Below, piece after piece: positions 1-7,990 of a stretch of DNA of 64,000 bases. The position numbers and the translations under genes are program-made. Location: NCBI GenBank assembly GCA_947377285.1, contig CANCFT010000012.1:1-64000 (forward strand). Direction: 5' to 3'. Source of the stretch: Bacteriovoracaceae bacterium (GTDB taxonomy: Bacteria > Bdellovibrionota > Bacteriovoracia > Bacteriovoracales > Bacteriovoracaceae). Within the stretch, counting starts at the first letter, position 1; every line of letters starts with the position of its first letter. The notes under the pieces were generated by a model. The model had not been told where the DNA came from and did not search any database. It saw nothing but the letters and a program-made list of their open reading frames with translations.

Positions 1-295
1 GGTCAGGATGAAGTTGACCTGCAACCAAACAGTACCCATATGGAGCGGTTTTGATACTTCTCTTGCGTGGATAAACTTGATCATGGAGTTGGTCATTGGA
101 ATGTGTTCTTAGTGGCACTCCTGCCTTTAACAAATAGTTTCTTATAGCACCTTTTGTTAATCTGAGCTTGATAGCTATTGCTTGAATTGAGAGGCCTTCA
201 GCATATAATTGAACTGATTTTTCAGTAATCCCACTCTTTGTCAGCAGGAAAACGTGAATAGAATCATGAGCTTGGGCCGGTTCGTATGTTGTCAA
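1..295 (-). CDS. Recombinase-like HTH protein, partial (5' part only)
   Basis: Reading the minus strand from a TTG at 293-295 gives an open frame of about 98 codons that runs off the left edge. Residues 30-65 form a helix-turn-helix of the kind that precedes or replaces resolvase domains (LYAEGLSIQAIAIKLRL then KGAIRNYLLKAGVPLR). They are followed by the motif TAPYGYCLVAGQLHPD, which resembles the APYGY linker of large serine recombinases. An in-frame stop lies a few codons upstream of the TTG, so the start must be near here, although no clear Shine-Dalgarno is present. It may be a recombinase accessory protein or the start of a degenerate recombinase. The family is inferred from short motifs only. 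Confidence 0.45.
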   Translation of the reverse strand, partial: MTTYEPAQAHDSIHVFLLTKSGITEKSVQLYAEGLSIQAIAIKLRLTKGAIRNYLLKAGVPLRTHSNDQLHDQVYPRKRSIKTAPYGYCLVAGQLHPD

Positions 296-353
296 AGAAC
301 CGCAACCAATTTTTTACCAATAAATTCAGAATAAATTCAAATAGATAAGTACG

Positions 354-382
354 AAAGCCGATTAAATTCGAAGGCTTTTTTT
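354..382 (+). terminator. Orphan Rho-independent terminator-like hairpin
   Basis: The arms AAAGCC (354-359) and GGCTTT (373-378) are followed directly by a T run to 382. The T tract serves plus-strand transcription only, yet the nearest upstream gene (1-295) is on the minus strand. The signal therefore has no visible client gene. Confidence 0.45.
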
Positions 383-434
383 GCGTCTACTTTTTTTGAA
401 TGTGTCACAAGTGAGCCACGGCCGGAAAATTCAG

Positions 435-471
435 TTTAGTCAGGCGGAGGCTTTGTACCCGACTGACTAAA
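435..471. repeat. 9-bp inverted repeat
   Basis: TTTAGTCAG (435-443) and CTGACTAAA (463-471) are perfect complements separated by 19 bases. It could be an RNA hairpin or a protein-binding dyad next to the recombinase-like gene. The function is unknown. Confidence 0.4.
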
Positions 472-665
472 AGACTATCCGGAAATTGAAAATAGATCGT
501 CCACTCTTTTAATATAATCAGCGATGAGGTGGGTAAATTGCATTCTGGTCACTTTGACGTTTTCTCTTCTCAGAGGTCTGGATTGCAGAGAGTATGGCGA
601 TTTGATTTTGACCACTCTTTCGAGTATTAAAGTTAAAATTTTAAAATGAATATTTAGGAGTGGAT

Positions 666-900
666 GTGACAAATTTTAAAGTGATATTTTTTATCCTTAT
701 CTTAATAACTGGCTTTGAAGCCAATGCCGATCAGCCTCTAAAAAATATTTTTTAAATTGGCCAATGAAACTCATCCTGACAAGTTCGCTTCCATTGATAA
801 AGGAACCAAAACTGAATTTGCCATAATTGACAAGTTTCGTGAGATTTATGATGCTTACGAATTTGTCGAAAAAGAGATTTTAAAATCTGAAAAAAAATAA
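666..900 (+). pseudogene. Frameshifted small secreted protein gene
   Basis: A GTG at 666, five bases after AGGAG (656-660), opens a signal-peptide-like sequence (a hydrophobic stretch such as VIFFILILITGFEANA). It ends after 29 codons at TAA 753-755, directly after a run of six T at 748-753. Removing one T joins the frame to 48 further codons (starting KLANETHPDKFASIDKG) that end at TAA 898-900. The restored product would be about 77 residues: a signal peptide plus a short charged helical domain. Either the gene is broken by homopolymer slippage, or the consensus carries a one-base insertion error. The family is unknown. It converges on the PagP-like gene. Confidence 0.6.
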
Positions 901-903
901 TTA

Positions 904-1995
904 TTATTTTCGATCAAATGTATATTTTCCAAAAACAAATAATACTGCACCACTATTAATAGCTCCCATGTTGGGAATATAAACACCACTAAGTGTAAAT
1001 TTTTTATTATAGGTCACACTTGCCATTGGTAGAATAAAAGGAAGTGGGATTCGATTATTTAAATCTTCTCTTGAAATTACTCCTGCCGCATATCCGACAC
1101 CAACTTTAGTTTTATCAGTAATGTTGTAATTTTTTTGCCATCCATAACCAGCATCGACTTCAACTTGATAGTGCGAATCGAGGTGGACCATTGCAAAAAT
1201 CATTTCTGAGTTGCCTTGGTTGTTGGTTATTGTTTTTCCCAGTCCAATTCCCACTGCTTTTTCATTTAATGTTTTTAAATGTTCTGGATCGTATGTATTT
1301 CGATCATGATAAGCGAGCATTGGGAGATAGACATCAGTTTCAGGGGCACTTGCAATATTTAGAACTGAATCTTTCGTTGCTCCCCACCATTTTCTGGCAA
1401 AACCAACACTCGGTAAACTTTTCGGCTCTTTATTATTTGGCTTATTCAGTAAATCTGTATTTTTTGTATCTAAAGACAAGATGATTTGTTTTTGTTTATC
1501 AGTTAATTCCATTTCGCCTTTTTGAATATCTTTTGAAGAATATTGGAAAGCATAATCATTCGGCTTAAAAGTATATTTATTTTTTATAATGAGTTTTCCT
1601 TCTTGATCCCATTCAAAATAAAGATCAGTTCCTTCAATTGAAAATGGAAGAACATCTTTTACAACTACTTCCGGATCTGAGCTTTTGCCACACTCAGCAT
1701 TTACGATATCAATTACAGTTTGAATTTCAGGAATAAGAGCTGAACTAATTTTTTTATCTTCAATTTCTTTTAAAATCGAATCACATTCTATGTCGGATAA
1801 TTTATTTGCGGACCAGTGTGATTTATTGGTCTCAGGCTTTTGGAATTGATTAATTTTTTTTATTTGATCAGAAAGCAAAGCTATATTGCTAGTCTTAGCT
1901 AATTTAACCTCTGAGTTCACACAATTTGTGTTGTCTTCTGCATATGATAATTGGTTCATTAAGCAAAATAGAGATAAGAATAATGGTTTTTTCAT
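904..1995 (-). CDS. PagP-like lipid A palmitoyltransferase with N-terminal extension
   Basis: A 363-residue protein with a signal peptide (1-19). Residues about 221-363 match the PagP outer-membrane beta-barrel along its whole length: DVYLPMLAYHDRNTYD, then FAMVHLDSHYQVEVDAGYGW, then IPLPFILPMASV, then the YIP strand. The PagP active-site residues are kept as H230 and D273-S274 (H33, D76 and S77 in mature E. coli PagP). PagP moves palmitate from a phospholipid onto lipid A or phosphatidylglycerol at the outer membrane. Typical PagP has about 160-190 residues, so the roughly 200-residue segment between the signal peptide and the barrel is extra and resembles no domain I know. GGGA precedes the ATG. 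Monocistronic and facing the frameshifted gene. Confidence 0.8.
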   Translation of the reverse strand: MKKPLFLSLFCLMNQLSYAEDNTNCVNSEVKLAKTSNIALLSDQIKKINQFQKPETNKSHWSANKLSDIECDSILKEIEDKKISSALIPEIQTVIDIVNAECGKSSDPEVVVKDVLPFSIEGTDLYFEWDQEGKLIIKNKYTFKPNDYAFQYSSKDIQKGEMELTDKQKQIILSLDTKNTDLLNKPNNKEPKSLPSVGFARKWWGATKDSVLNIASAPETDVYLPMLAYHDRNTYDPEHLKTLNEKAVGIGLGKTITNNQGNSEMIFAMVHLDSHYQVEVDAGYGWQKNYNITDKTKVGVGYAAGVISREDLNNRIPLPFILPMASVTYNKKFTLSGVYIPNMGAINSGAVLFVFGKYTFDRK

Positions 1996-2115
1996 TGGAT
2001 TCCCGTTTTTTCAAAAGAGTAAGTCCAAAGCTTATCGATTCTTTTGTTTAAAAACTGAGATCTGAATAGAAAATTTTTTTGGTCAGATGTGGAATAAAAT
2101 AATTTTAGTCAAGCA

Positions 2116-2433
2116 TTAGTGGATGTGATGTTGATGGGTTGAGCCAATGCCTTCATGTGGATGATTAATTTCGTCATTAAAAAAATCGATAGACTCTTGT
2201 TCGTACGGAGTATCGATATTTAAATCAAGATCATCTTCCTCATTTTCATAGAGCATTTTTTTGTGTCCGAAAATTTTATTGTGATCCTCTATAGTCTCTT
2301 TGTGAGGTGGAAGTGCTTCGCGGTCTTGTTTCATTACAGATAAAAACATTCCTATAGGAAAAATGAACCAAAGACTCATTCCTAAAACTGTAATGATCTG
2401 TGCATAATGATTATCTTGCATTGATAGACTCAC
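2116..2433 (-). CDS. Small membrane protein, His-rich tail
   Basis: 105 residues starting at GTG 2433; an internal ATG at 2421 is an alternative start. One membrane helix spans about residues 10-33 (IITVLGMSLWFIFPIGMFL). A long, acidic, probably cytoplasmic tail follows and ends in a histidine cluster (HPHEGIGSTHQHHIH) that could bind metal. I recognise no family. It lies between the PagP-like gene and a short basic protein gene, all on the minus strand, with no clear shared function. Confidence 0.5.
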   Translation of the reverse strand: MSLSMQDNHYAQIITVLGMSLWFIFPIGMFLSVMKQDREALPPHKETIEDHNKIFGHKKMLYENEEDDLDLNIDTPYEQESIDFFNDEINHPHEGIGSTHQHHIH

Positions 2434-2463
2434 TTTTTTAAATTCGATTTATATACCGAACAA

Positions 2464-2622
2464 TCATCTTCGTTTTTTATTAGAAGTGATTTTTCCATGA
2501 TCTGCACTTCCTTTAGCATTATAAGAAGAGCCTGAATAACCAGAAACTCCTTGTGTCTCTTTGAGTGATACCTCTCTAACTTTCATCGCAGGACTCAGTT
2601 TTCTTTTAACTTTTCGCTTCAT
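2464..2622 (-). CDS. Short basic hypothetical protein
   Basis: 52 residues from ATG 2622. This start is chosen because a strong GGAGG Shine-Dalgarno sits 6 bases upstream (about 2629-2633); a longer frame to 2646 lacks one. The protein is very Lys/Arg-rich at both ends (MKRKVKRK at the start, NKKRR at the end). Its Gly/Ser/Tyr-rich centre reads VSLKETQGVSGYSGSSYN. The pattern faintly recalls bacteriocin leader peptides that end in VSGG, but there is no modification or export gene nearby. A nucleic-acid-binding or ribosome-associated role is equally possible. Function unknown. Confidence 0.55.
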   Translation of the reverse strand: MKRKVKRKLSPAMKVREVSLKETQGVSGYSGSSYNAKGSADHGKITSNKKRR

Positions 2623-2737
2623 TGTTATCCTCCAGACAAAACTCATTCACACATACGGCCACAATTATAAGAGAAGCATATTTAATGCCAAATAATTAAC
2701 TTGTTATAAGGTAAGTTACGGGGAAGAAAGTCTCGAT

Positions 2738-3193
2738 TTATTTATTATAGGGGTGATTGGCCTTAATTGTTTGGGCGCGATAGATTTGCTCAACTAATAA
2801 TAGGCGTGCAAGTTTATGAGGATAAGTAAGCTCAGAAAGGGAGAGTTTAAAATGAGCTCGCTCAATGATAGATTTGCCATGCCCAGAGGCTCCACCAATA
2901 ATAAAAACTAATTTATGGCGAGAGGAAAGATCACTTAACCAACTTGAAAATTTAATGCTATCAAACTGAACACCCATTTCTGTTAAAAGTACTATAAATA
3001 ACTTATCACTTTTTTCAAGCTCAGCTAATTTACTTTCAACTTCTTTGGCTTCTTTTTCTAGATTTTCAGAATGAGCACGGACTTCATGGATAAAAAGCTT
3101 TGGAGAGGTAAGGCGTTTAAAATAGTCCCTCTCCAGTTCGGCAATATGATTGTCGTTTAATTTACCAACGACAATGAGATGAAGATCTTTCAT
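2738..3193 (-). CDS. rlmH: 23S rRNA pseudouridine-1915 N3-methyltransferase RlmH
   Basis: 151 residues, the usual SPOUT size for RlmH, which methylates pseudouridine 1915 in helix 69 of 23S rRNA using SAM. Seen: the N-terminal strand LHLIVVGKL, the knot glycine loop FIIGGASGHG (about 96-105), and the C-terminal block LLLVEQIYRAQTIKANHPYNK. The last motif is normally PYH(K/R); here His is replaced by Asn. The start lies 5 bases after the rsfS stop with no Shine-Dalgarno, so translation is probably coupled. It is the last gene of the obgE-rsfS-rlmH block, a gene order common in bacteria. Confidence 0.93.
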   Translation of the reverse strand: MKDLHLIVVGKLNDNHIAELERDYFKRLTSPKLFIHEVRAHSENLEKEAKEVESKLAELEKSDKLFIVLLTEMGVQFDSIKFSSWLSDLSSRHKLVFIIGGASGHGKSIIERAHFKLSLSELTYPHKLARLLLVEQIYRAQTIKANHPYNK

Positions 3194-3198
3194 CTTAA

Positions 3199-3669
3199 CT
3201 AAAAATAATTTCTTCCATCATCGTTGCTGCTTTTGCGAGCTGATTCAGGAGTAGAAAAATAATATGATTCTGGGATTTCAACACTAAGAGCATTTTTATA
3301 AAGTTGGTCAAGGTCATAAACTGTCCGAGCTGCTTCATGGAAAACGTGAACGATAACGTCACCGTAATCGAGTAGGATCCAATCAGTTGATTGCTTTAAA
3401 CCTTCTCGAGAAATTGCTTCAACTCCAAGGTTTCTCATTTGAAGTGAAATTTCTTCGGCCATAGCACTAGCTTGAGTAAGGTTTCCGGCAGAACCAATGA
3501 CAAAAAAATCTGCAATGCTTGAATGATTTCTTAAATCTAAAACTTTTAAATTAAGTCCCTTAAAATTTCCCATGATCCATGCAGTGGCCATGGCCATATT
3601 AAGTGGTTCTGCAAAATTTGCATCTTTATAAATGGCTTCAACTTCTTTTGTTACGTATTCGCGACTCAT
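3199..3669 (-). CDS. rsfS: Ribosomal silencing factor RsfS
   Basis: 156 residues with the RsfS/Iojap core at about 25-140. Diagnostic blocks are LKVLDLRNHSSIADFFVIGS, SREGLKQSTDWILLDYGDV and IVHVFHEAARTVYDLDQL. RsfS binds ribosomal protein L14 and blocks subunit joining when nutrients are scarce. It is longer than the typical 105-120 residues: about 20 residues are added at the N-terminus and a polar tail of about 20 at the C-terminus. It sits 15 bases after obgE and 5 bases before rlmH in one operon. Confidence 0.93.
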   Translation of the reverse strand: MSREYVTKEVEAIYKDANFAEPLNMAMATAWIMGNFKGLNLKVLDLRNHSSIADFFVIGSAGNLTQASAMAEEISLQMRNLGVEAISREGLKQSTDWILLDYGDVIVHVFHEAARTVYDLDQLYKNALSVEIPESYYFSTPESARKSSNDDGRNYF

Positions 3670-3684
3670 CTCATTTGTCCTTTT

Positions 3685-4749
<1,065 letters not shown>

Positions 4750-4759
4750 CTATAAAAAC

Positions 4760-4785
4760 AAAAAGGGAATCCATATAGGATTCCC
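4760..4785 (-). terminator. Terminator or attenuator between rpmA and obgE
   Basis: GGGAATCC (4765-4772) and GGATTCCC (4778-4785) form a perfect 8-bp stem with a 5-base loop. Read on the minus strand, the hairpin is followed by TTTTTGTTTTTA, a good Rho-independent signal. It would end or thin transcription of rplU-rpmA before obgE. Confidence 0.7.
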
Positions 4786-4817
4786 ATATAACACTTTCTT
4801 TAATTTTGAAAGAGAGA

Positions 4818-5072
4818 TTAAGCTGGAACTACAGAAACAGTCTTCTTATGTTTAGTGTAGTATGCAAATTTTACAACCCCTGGAACGATAGCGTAGATTG
4901 TGAAGTCACGACCCATACCAACTCCAGTACCTGGGAAGATTTTAGTTCCCTTTTGTCTTACGATGATGTTTCCAGAAATAACAGCTTCTCCGCCGTATTT
5001 CTTAGTTCCACGCATTTTTGGATTTGAATCTCGACCGTTAGCTGTGGACCCGGCGGCTTTTTTGTGTGCCAT
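4818..5072 (-). CDS. rpmA: 50S ribosomal protein L27
   Basis: 84 residues, the standard L27 length. It begins [16 protein letters not shown], the flexible N-terminus that reaches the peptidyl-transferase centre, and carries the internal block [19 protein letters not shown]. The N-terminus shows no cleavable Firmicute-type presequence. Encoded 38 bases after rplU, as in most bacteria, and followed by a hairpin terminator. Confidence 0.97.
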   Translation of the reverse strand: MAHKKAAGSTANGRDSNPKMRGTKKYGGEAVISGNIIVRQKGTKIFPGTGVGMGRDFTIYAIVPGVVKFAYYTKHKKTVSVVPA

Positions 5073-5110
5073 ATAGAACTCCTATAATTCTTTAAACTTT
5101 TAAACTTTAA

Positions 5111-5476
5111 TTATTTTAAGTATTTTTCAGCATTTTTAGATGCTTTATCGATCTTTGTAACATTTCCATTACCGTCATTGATCTCAGTGATCAAAAGCGC
5201 AGTAAAGTTTTGTCTGTGACCGTTTCTTCTTTTGTAGCCACCTGGTTTTCTCTTAAAAACGATTAGTTTTCTTGAGCGGTCATGCATAATAACTTTTGCA
5301 GTTACTTTTGCCCCACCGATAACTGGTGCTCCAACTAAAGGCTTTGCTCCACCAATGAAAAGAACTTGGTCAAGTTCGATCAATGATCCTGCTTCTTTTG
5401 TTAATTTCTCTACGTCAATTAGATCCCCAGCTTGAACTTTGTACTGGTGACCAGCGATTTCTACAACTCCGTACAT
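5111..5476 (-). CDS. rplU: 50S ribosomal protein L21
   Basis: 121 residues. L21 hallmarks are MYGVVEIAGHQYKVQAGD at the start and VFKRKPGGYKRRNGHRQ near 75-91. It is about 18 residues longer than E. coli L21, with a lysine-rich tail. Promoter-proximal gene of the rplU-rpmA unit. The 190 bases upstream (5477-5667) must hold divergent promoters for this gene and the unknown gene at 5668; I could not assign -35/-10 boxes with confidence. Confidence 0.97.
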   Translation of the reverse strand: MYGVVEIAGHQYKVQAGDLIDVEKLTKEAGSLIELDQVLFIGGAKPLVGAPVIGGAKVTAKVIMHDRSRKLIVFKRKPGGYKRRNGHRQNFTALLITEINDGNGNVTKIDKASKNAEKYLK

Positions 5477-5667
5477 GAAAACTCCTAATGAATAAGGTAA
5501 AATCCAGGGGTTTACTTATATTATGGCGACCTATTTAGTCGGTAATTAGTAAAGCTTGTTGACCCTAACTTTAGCCACTATTTATGAATCTATGACTTTT
5601 ATGCAAGAGGGGGGTTAATGTCAAGGGAAAAGGACCCGATAAGCTGAATATAACCGGGGATAATCCA

Positions 5668-6471
5668 GTGAGTAAAAAAACTTATTTTCAGTACCAAAAA
5701 GATCTCAATTTACCAATTTATCTTTCAGCAGACCTGGGGAGTTTTGAAAACAACTTCGGAGACTTTTTAGTGCGAATGAAATTTCATAAATTGAATGAAA
5801 AAGAGGAATTAGCTGCACTAGCAGATCTTAAAAAAAATAATAATTGTCGTATTCTCCATATTTCTGAAGCATCTCCAATTGTTGCAAAGCAAATTCAAAA
5901 GACGATGGAGAGTGATCGTTATGGTGCAGAGAGTATAATCCCGAAGGTAGGCTACCGCGTTTATCGTCACAAAGAAGTTGGATTAATGGTCTATTCTTTT
6001 GGTGCAAAGGAATGGCAACTTGGATGTTATAAAGATTTTGGCTCAAACCAATTTTTGCTCGCCAGCAAAATGATGATTAATCGCTTTTTAAGTTGGGCCC
6101 TAGTTCCCCATGGAGTTCTTGGAATTTGGGGAGTGGCCGTTGATGATGGAATGGTTGCCCAAAGACCGCTTGAATCGAGAGGAGAAGTGGTTTTTATAGA
6201 TATTGTTGGACTGAGAATGATTTCTCAAGATGGTGTCAAAAAACTTCGGCCGCATTTTAAAATTTTAAGATTGGATCCAACTCTTAGGGGGCGCAACATT
6301 AAAATGAGTAGTGAAGAGCTTCTCAGTTTTCTATCTGCCCATTGCTCATATTTAGATTCATCTGGCCTATCTGTGCCAGTTAGGCAAATGATTCAATCAT
6401 TAGGAAAAATGACTGATGGGTTAATTCACCCTTCGGAAAGTTTTAGACCGCGCACAGATTTATCTTTGTAA
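5668..6471 (+). CDS. Conserved-looking hypothetical protein
   Basis: 267 residues from GTG 5668, preceded by GGGGA at about 5656-5660. No signal peptide or membrane helix. The sequence looks like a soluble mixed alpha/beta protein with two parts, roughly 1-125 and 126-267, and a glycine/valine-rich centre (WALVPHGVLGIWGVAVDD). I recognise no family and no catalytic motif. It is divergent from rplU and 71 bases ahead of lgt on the same strand, so it may be co-transcribed with lgt. Function unknown. Confidence 0.6.
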   Translation: MSKKTYFQYQKDLNLPIYLSADLGSFENNFGDFLVRMKFHKLNEKEELAALADLKKNNNCRILHISEASPIVAKQIQKTMESDRYGAESIIPKVGYRVYRHKEVGLMVYSFGAKEWQLGCYKDFGSNQFLLASKMMINRFLSWALVPHGVLGIWGVAVDDGMVAQRPLESRGEVVFIDIVGLRMISQDGVKKLRPHFKILRLDPTLRGRNIKMSSEELLSFLSAHCSYLDSSGLSVPVRQMIQSLGKMTDGLIHPSESFRPRTDLSL

Positions 6472-6542
6472 TATGAAACTCATTTGTCATCACAAAGAAG
6501 GTTCTGTAATCTTTTTAAAATCATTTTAAAAAGAGAAAACAA

Positions 6543-7334
6543 ATGCCCACACATTATGTACACAATTTAAATCCCGTATTATTAGACTTAGGCCGAGTGC
6601 AAATACGTTGGTATGGACTAATGTATGTCATCGGTTTTTTGATAGCGGGCTACATGCTGAAAAAATTAGTTCGAGAAAATTTCTTTAAAATTCCAGAAGA
6701 AAAAATAGATTCACTTATAACGACCATGATTATTTTTATGTTTGTTGGCGCGAGAGCAGCGTACGTATTTATTTATAACTGGAGTTATTATTCTGATAAT
6801 TTGACTGATCTCTTAGCCGTTTGGAAAGGTGGATTGAGTTTTCACGGAGCACTCGTAGGCCTTTTGGCCGGAGGCTATTTCTTTGCTCGTCAAAATAAAC
6901 TCGCTTGGTTCGAGGTAATGGATTCAGTGGCTTTAGTAGGTACTCCAGGAATGTTTTTAGGAAGAATGGGGAATTTTATCAATGGTGAATTGTATGGACG
7001 AATCACAGACTCACCATTTGGAATTATTTTTAGAGATGGTGGTCCTTTTCCTCGTCACCCTTCACAATTGTATGAGGGATTTCTTGAAGGACTCGTTTTG
7101 GGAATTCTTTTATGGACAATTAAAAAGAAAGTAAAAGTTTACGGAATTATTTCTGGTGCCTTTGTTTCTCTGTATGGTGTTTTTAGATTTATCATCGAAT
7201 TTTTTCGAGAACCAGATGCTCAGCTTGGATATTATTTTGGCATGATTACTATGGGACAAATTCTTTGTTTCTTAATGATTTTTTCTGGAATTGGAATGAT
7301 TATTTATTCTAGAAATAAAAATATTACCATCTAG
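6543..7334 (+). CDS. lgt: Prolipoprotein diacylglyceryl transferase Lgt
   Basis: 263 residues, a polytopic inner-membrane enzyme that moves diacylglycerol from phosphatidylglycerol to the lipobox cysteine of prolipoproteins. Seen: IRWYGLMYVIGFL near 20-35, the essential GLSFHGALVG, the Lgt signature GRMGNFINGELYGR (about 140-155) and PRHPSQLYEG (about 175-184). About seven hydrophobic segments fit the family. Lipoprotein substrates in this window include the MltD-like protein and the TPR lipoprotein. Its 3' end overlaps the convergent gene at 7324 by 11 bases. Confidence 0.96.
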   Translation: MPTHYVHNLNPVLLDLGRVQIRWYGLMYVIGFLIAGYMLKKLVRENFFKIPEEKIDSLITTMIIFMFVGARAAYVFIYNWSYYSDNLTDLLAVWKGGLSFHGALVGLLAGGYFFARQNKLAWFEVMDSVALVGTPGMFLGRMGNFINGELYGRITDSPFGIIFRDGGPFPRHPSQLYEGFLEGLVLGILLWTIKKKVKVYGIISGAFVSLYGVFRFIIEFFREPDAQLGYYFGMITMGQILCFLMIFSGIGMIIYSRNKNITI

Positions 7335-7839
7335 GCAAAGCTTCATTTAATTTTACATACATTGGAATAACTGATTTTTCAGCACTCACTATTTCTATGA
7401 ACATAGGAAAGCAAGTGATCGAACAACTTCCATGATAGATAATTGTATTATTGTCTCTGTTGAGCCAAACATAGACGGCACTGCGGTCATGTCTGACATA
7501 CTTGTCTTGTTTGTTCCATTTTTTTTGTAAATCTCTTAAAAAGAGATCGTGTAAAAAATGCTGTGGAAGCCTGACGAAAAGATCGGTAACAGTATCCTTT
7601 TTTACCTGAGTATATACGTCGAGAAAGTAATTTGCCCGCAAAAGTTTAAATCTTAATATTTTCTGATCTCCGTTATCTGCAAAGATATCAAATTTAGGAT
7701 TTAGCTTTTTAATTTCATCAATATTTTTTCCGGGCATAAAACTTTCAAGCGTTTTTAAGGTGAAATCATAATTTGGCGGAGTAATTTCGGCGTGTATTAG
7801 TCTTAGAAAAATAAATAAATGAATGAACAAAAGTGACAT
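7324..7839 (-). CDS. Hypothetical secreted protein
   Basis: 171 residues with an N-terminal hydrophobic stretch (MSLLFIHLFIFLRLIHA) that looks like a signal peptide cleaved near residue 17. The mature part is mixed alpha/beta with a Cys pair in GSCSITCFP (about 137-145) that could form a disulfide in the periplasm. It resembles no family known to me. Its tail overlaps the end of lgt by 11 bases on the opposite strand. Confidence 0.6.
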   Translation of the reverse strand: MSLLFIHLFIFLRLIHAEITPPNYDFTLKTLESFMPGKNIDEIKKLNPKFDIFADNGDQKILRFKLLRANYFLDVYTQVKKDTVTDLFVRLPQHFLHDLFLRDLQKKWNKQDKYVRHDRSAVYVWLNRDNNTIIYHGSCSITCFPMFIEIVSAEKSVIPMYVKLNEALPRW

Positions 7840-7944
7840 AAATTAATAATAGATGAGGCTTAATAGAGATGCTAGTGGGGAAAATACTTTTTATTTTTTG
7901 TTTTATTTGTTACACTTTTCTTTGAGTCAGAGCTCTTGGGCTAA

Positions 7945-7966
7945 AATCCAACAGGATCGTTGGATT
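7945..7966. promoter_or_regulatory. 8-bp dyad upstream of the MltD-like gene
   Basis: AATCCAAC (7945-7952) and GTTGGATT (7959-7966) are perfect complements with a 6-base spacer. They end 24 bases before the ATG at 7991 and just before TATAAT (7971-7976) and AAGGA. It could be an operator or a 5'-UTR hairpin. Seen in sequence; the role is inferred. Confidence 0.4.
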
Positions 7967-7990
7967 CCTCTATAATAAGGATTATTTTTC

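Larger units (their letters stand above)
296..665. other. Gene-poor gap with hairpins
   Basis: No convincing gene. It holds a terminator-like hairpin (354-382) and a 9-bp inverted repeat (435-443 with 463-471). A 65-codon minus-strand frame (475-672) starts with TTG, has no Shine-Dalgarno and no recognisable protein features, so it is not called. An AGGAG at 656-660 belongs to the frameshifted gene that follows. Confidence 0.5.

Noticed and set aside
475..672. 65-codon minus-strand open frame
   Set aside because: TTG start without Shine-Dalgarno, no protein-like features, and its 5' end overlaps the ribosome site and start of the frameshifted plus-strand gene.
7971..7976. TATAAT as -10 box of the MltD-like gene
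   Set aside because: It would put the transcription start inside the ribosome-binding site about 8 bases before the ATG, so it is only a weak candidate.
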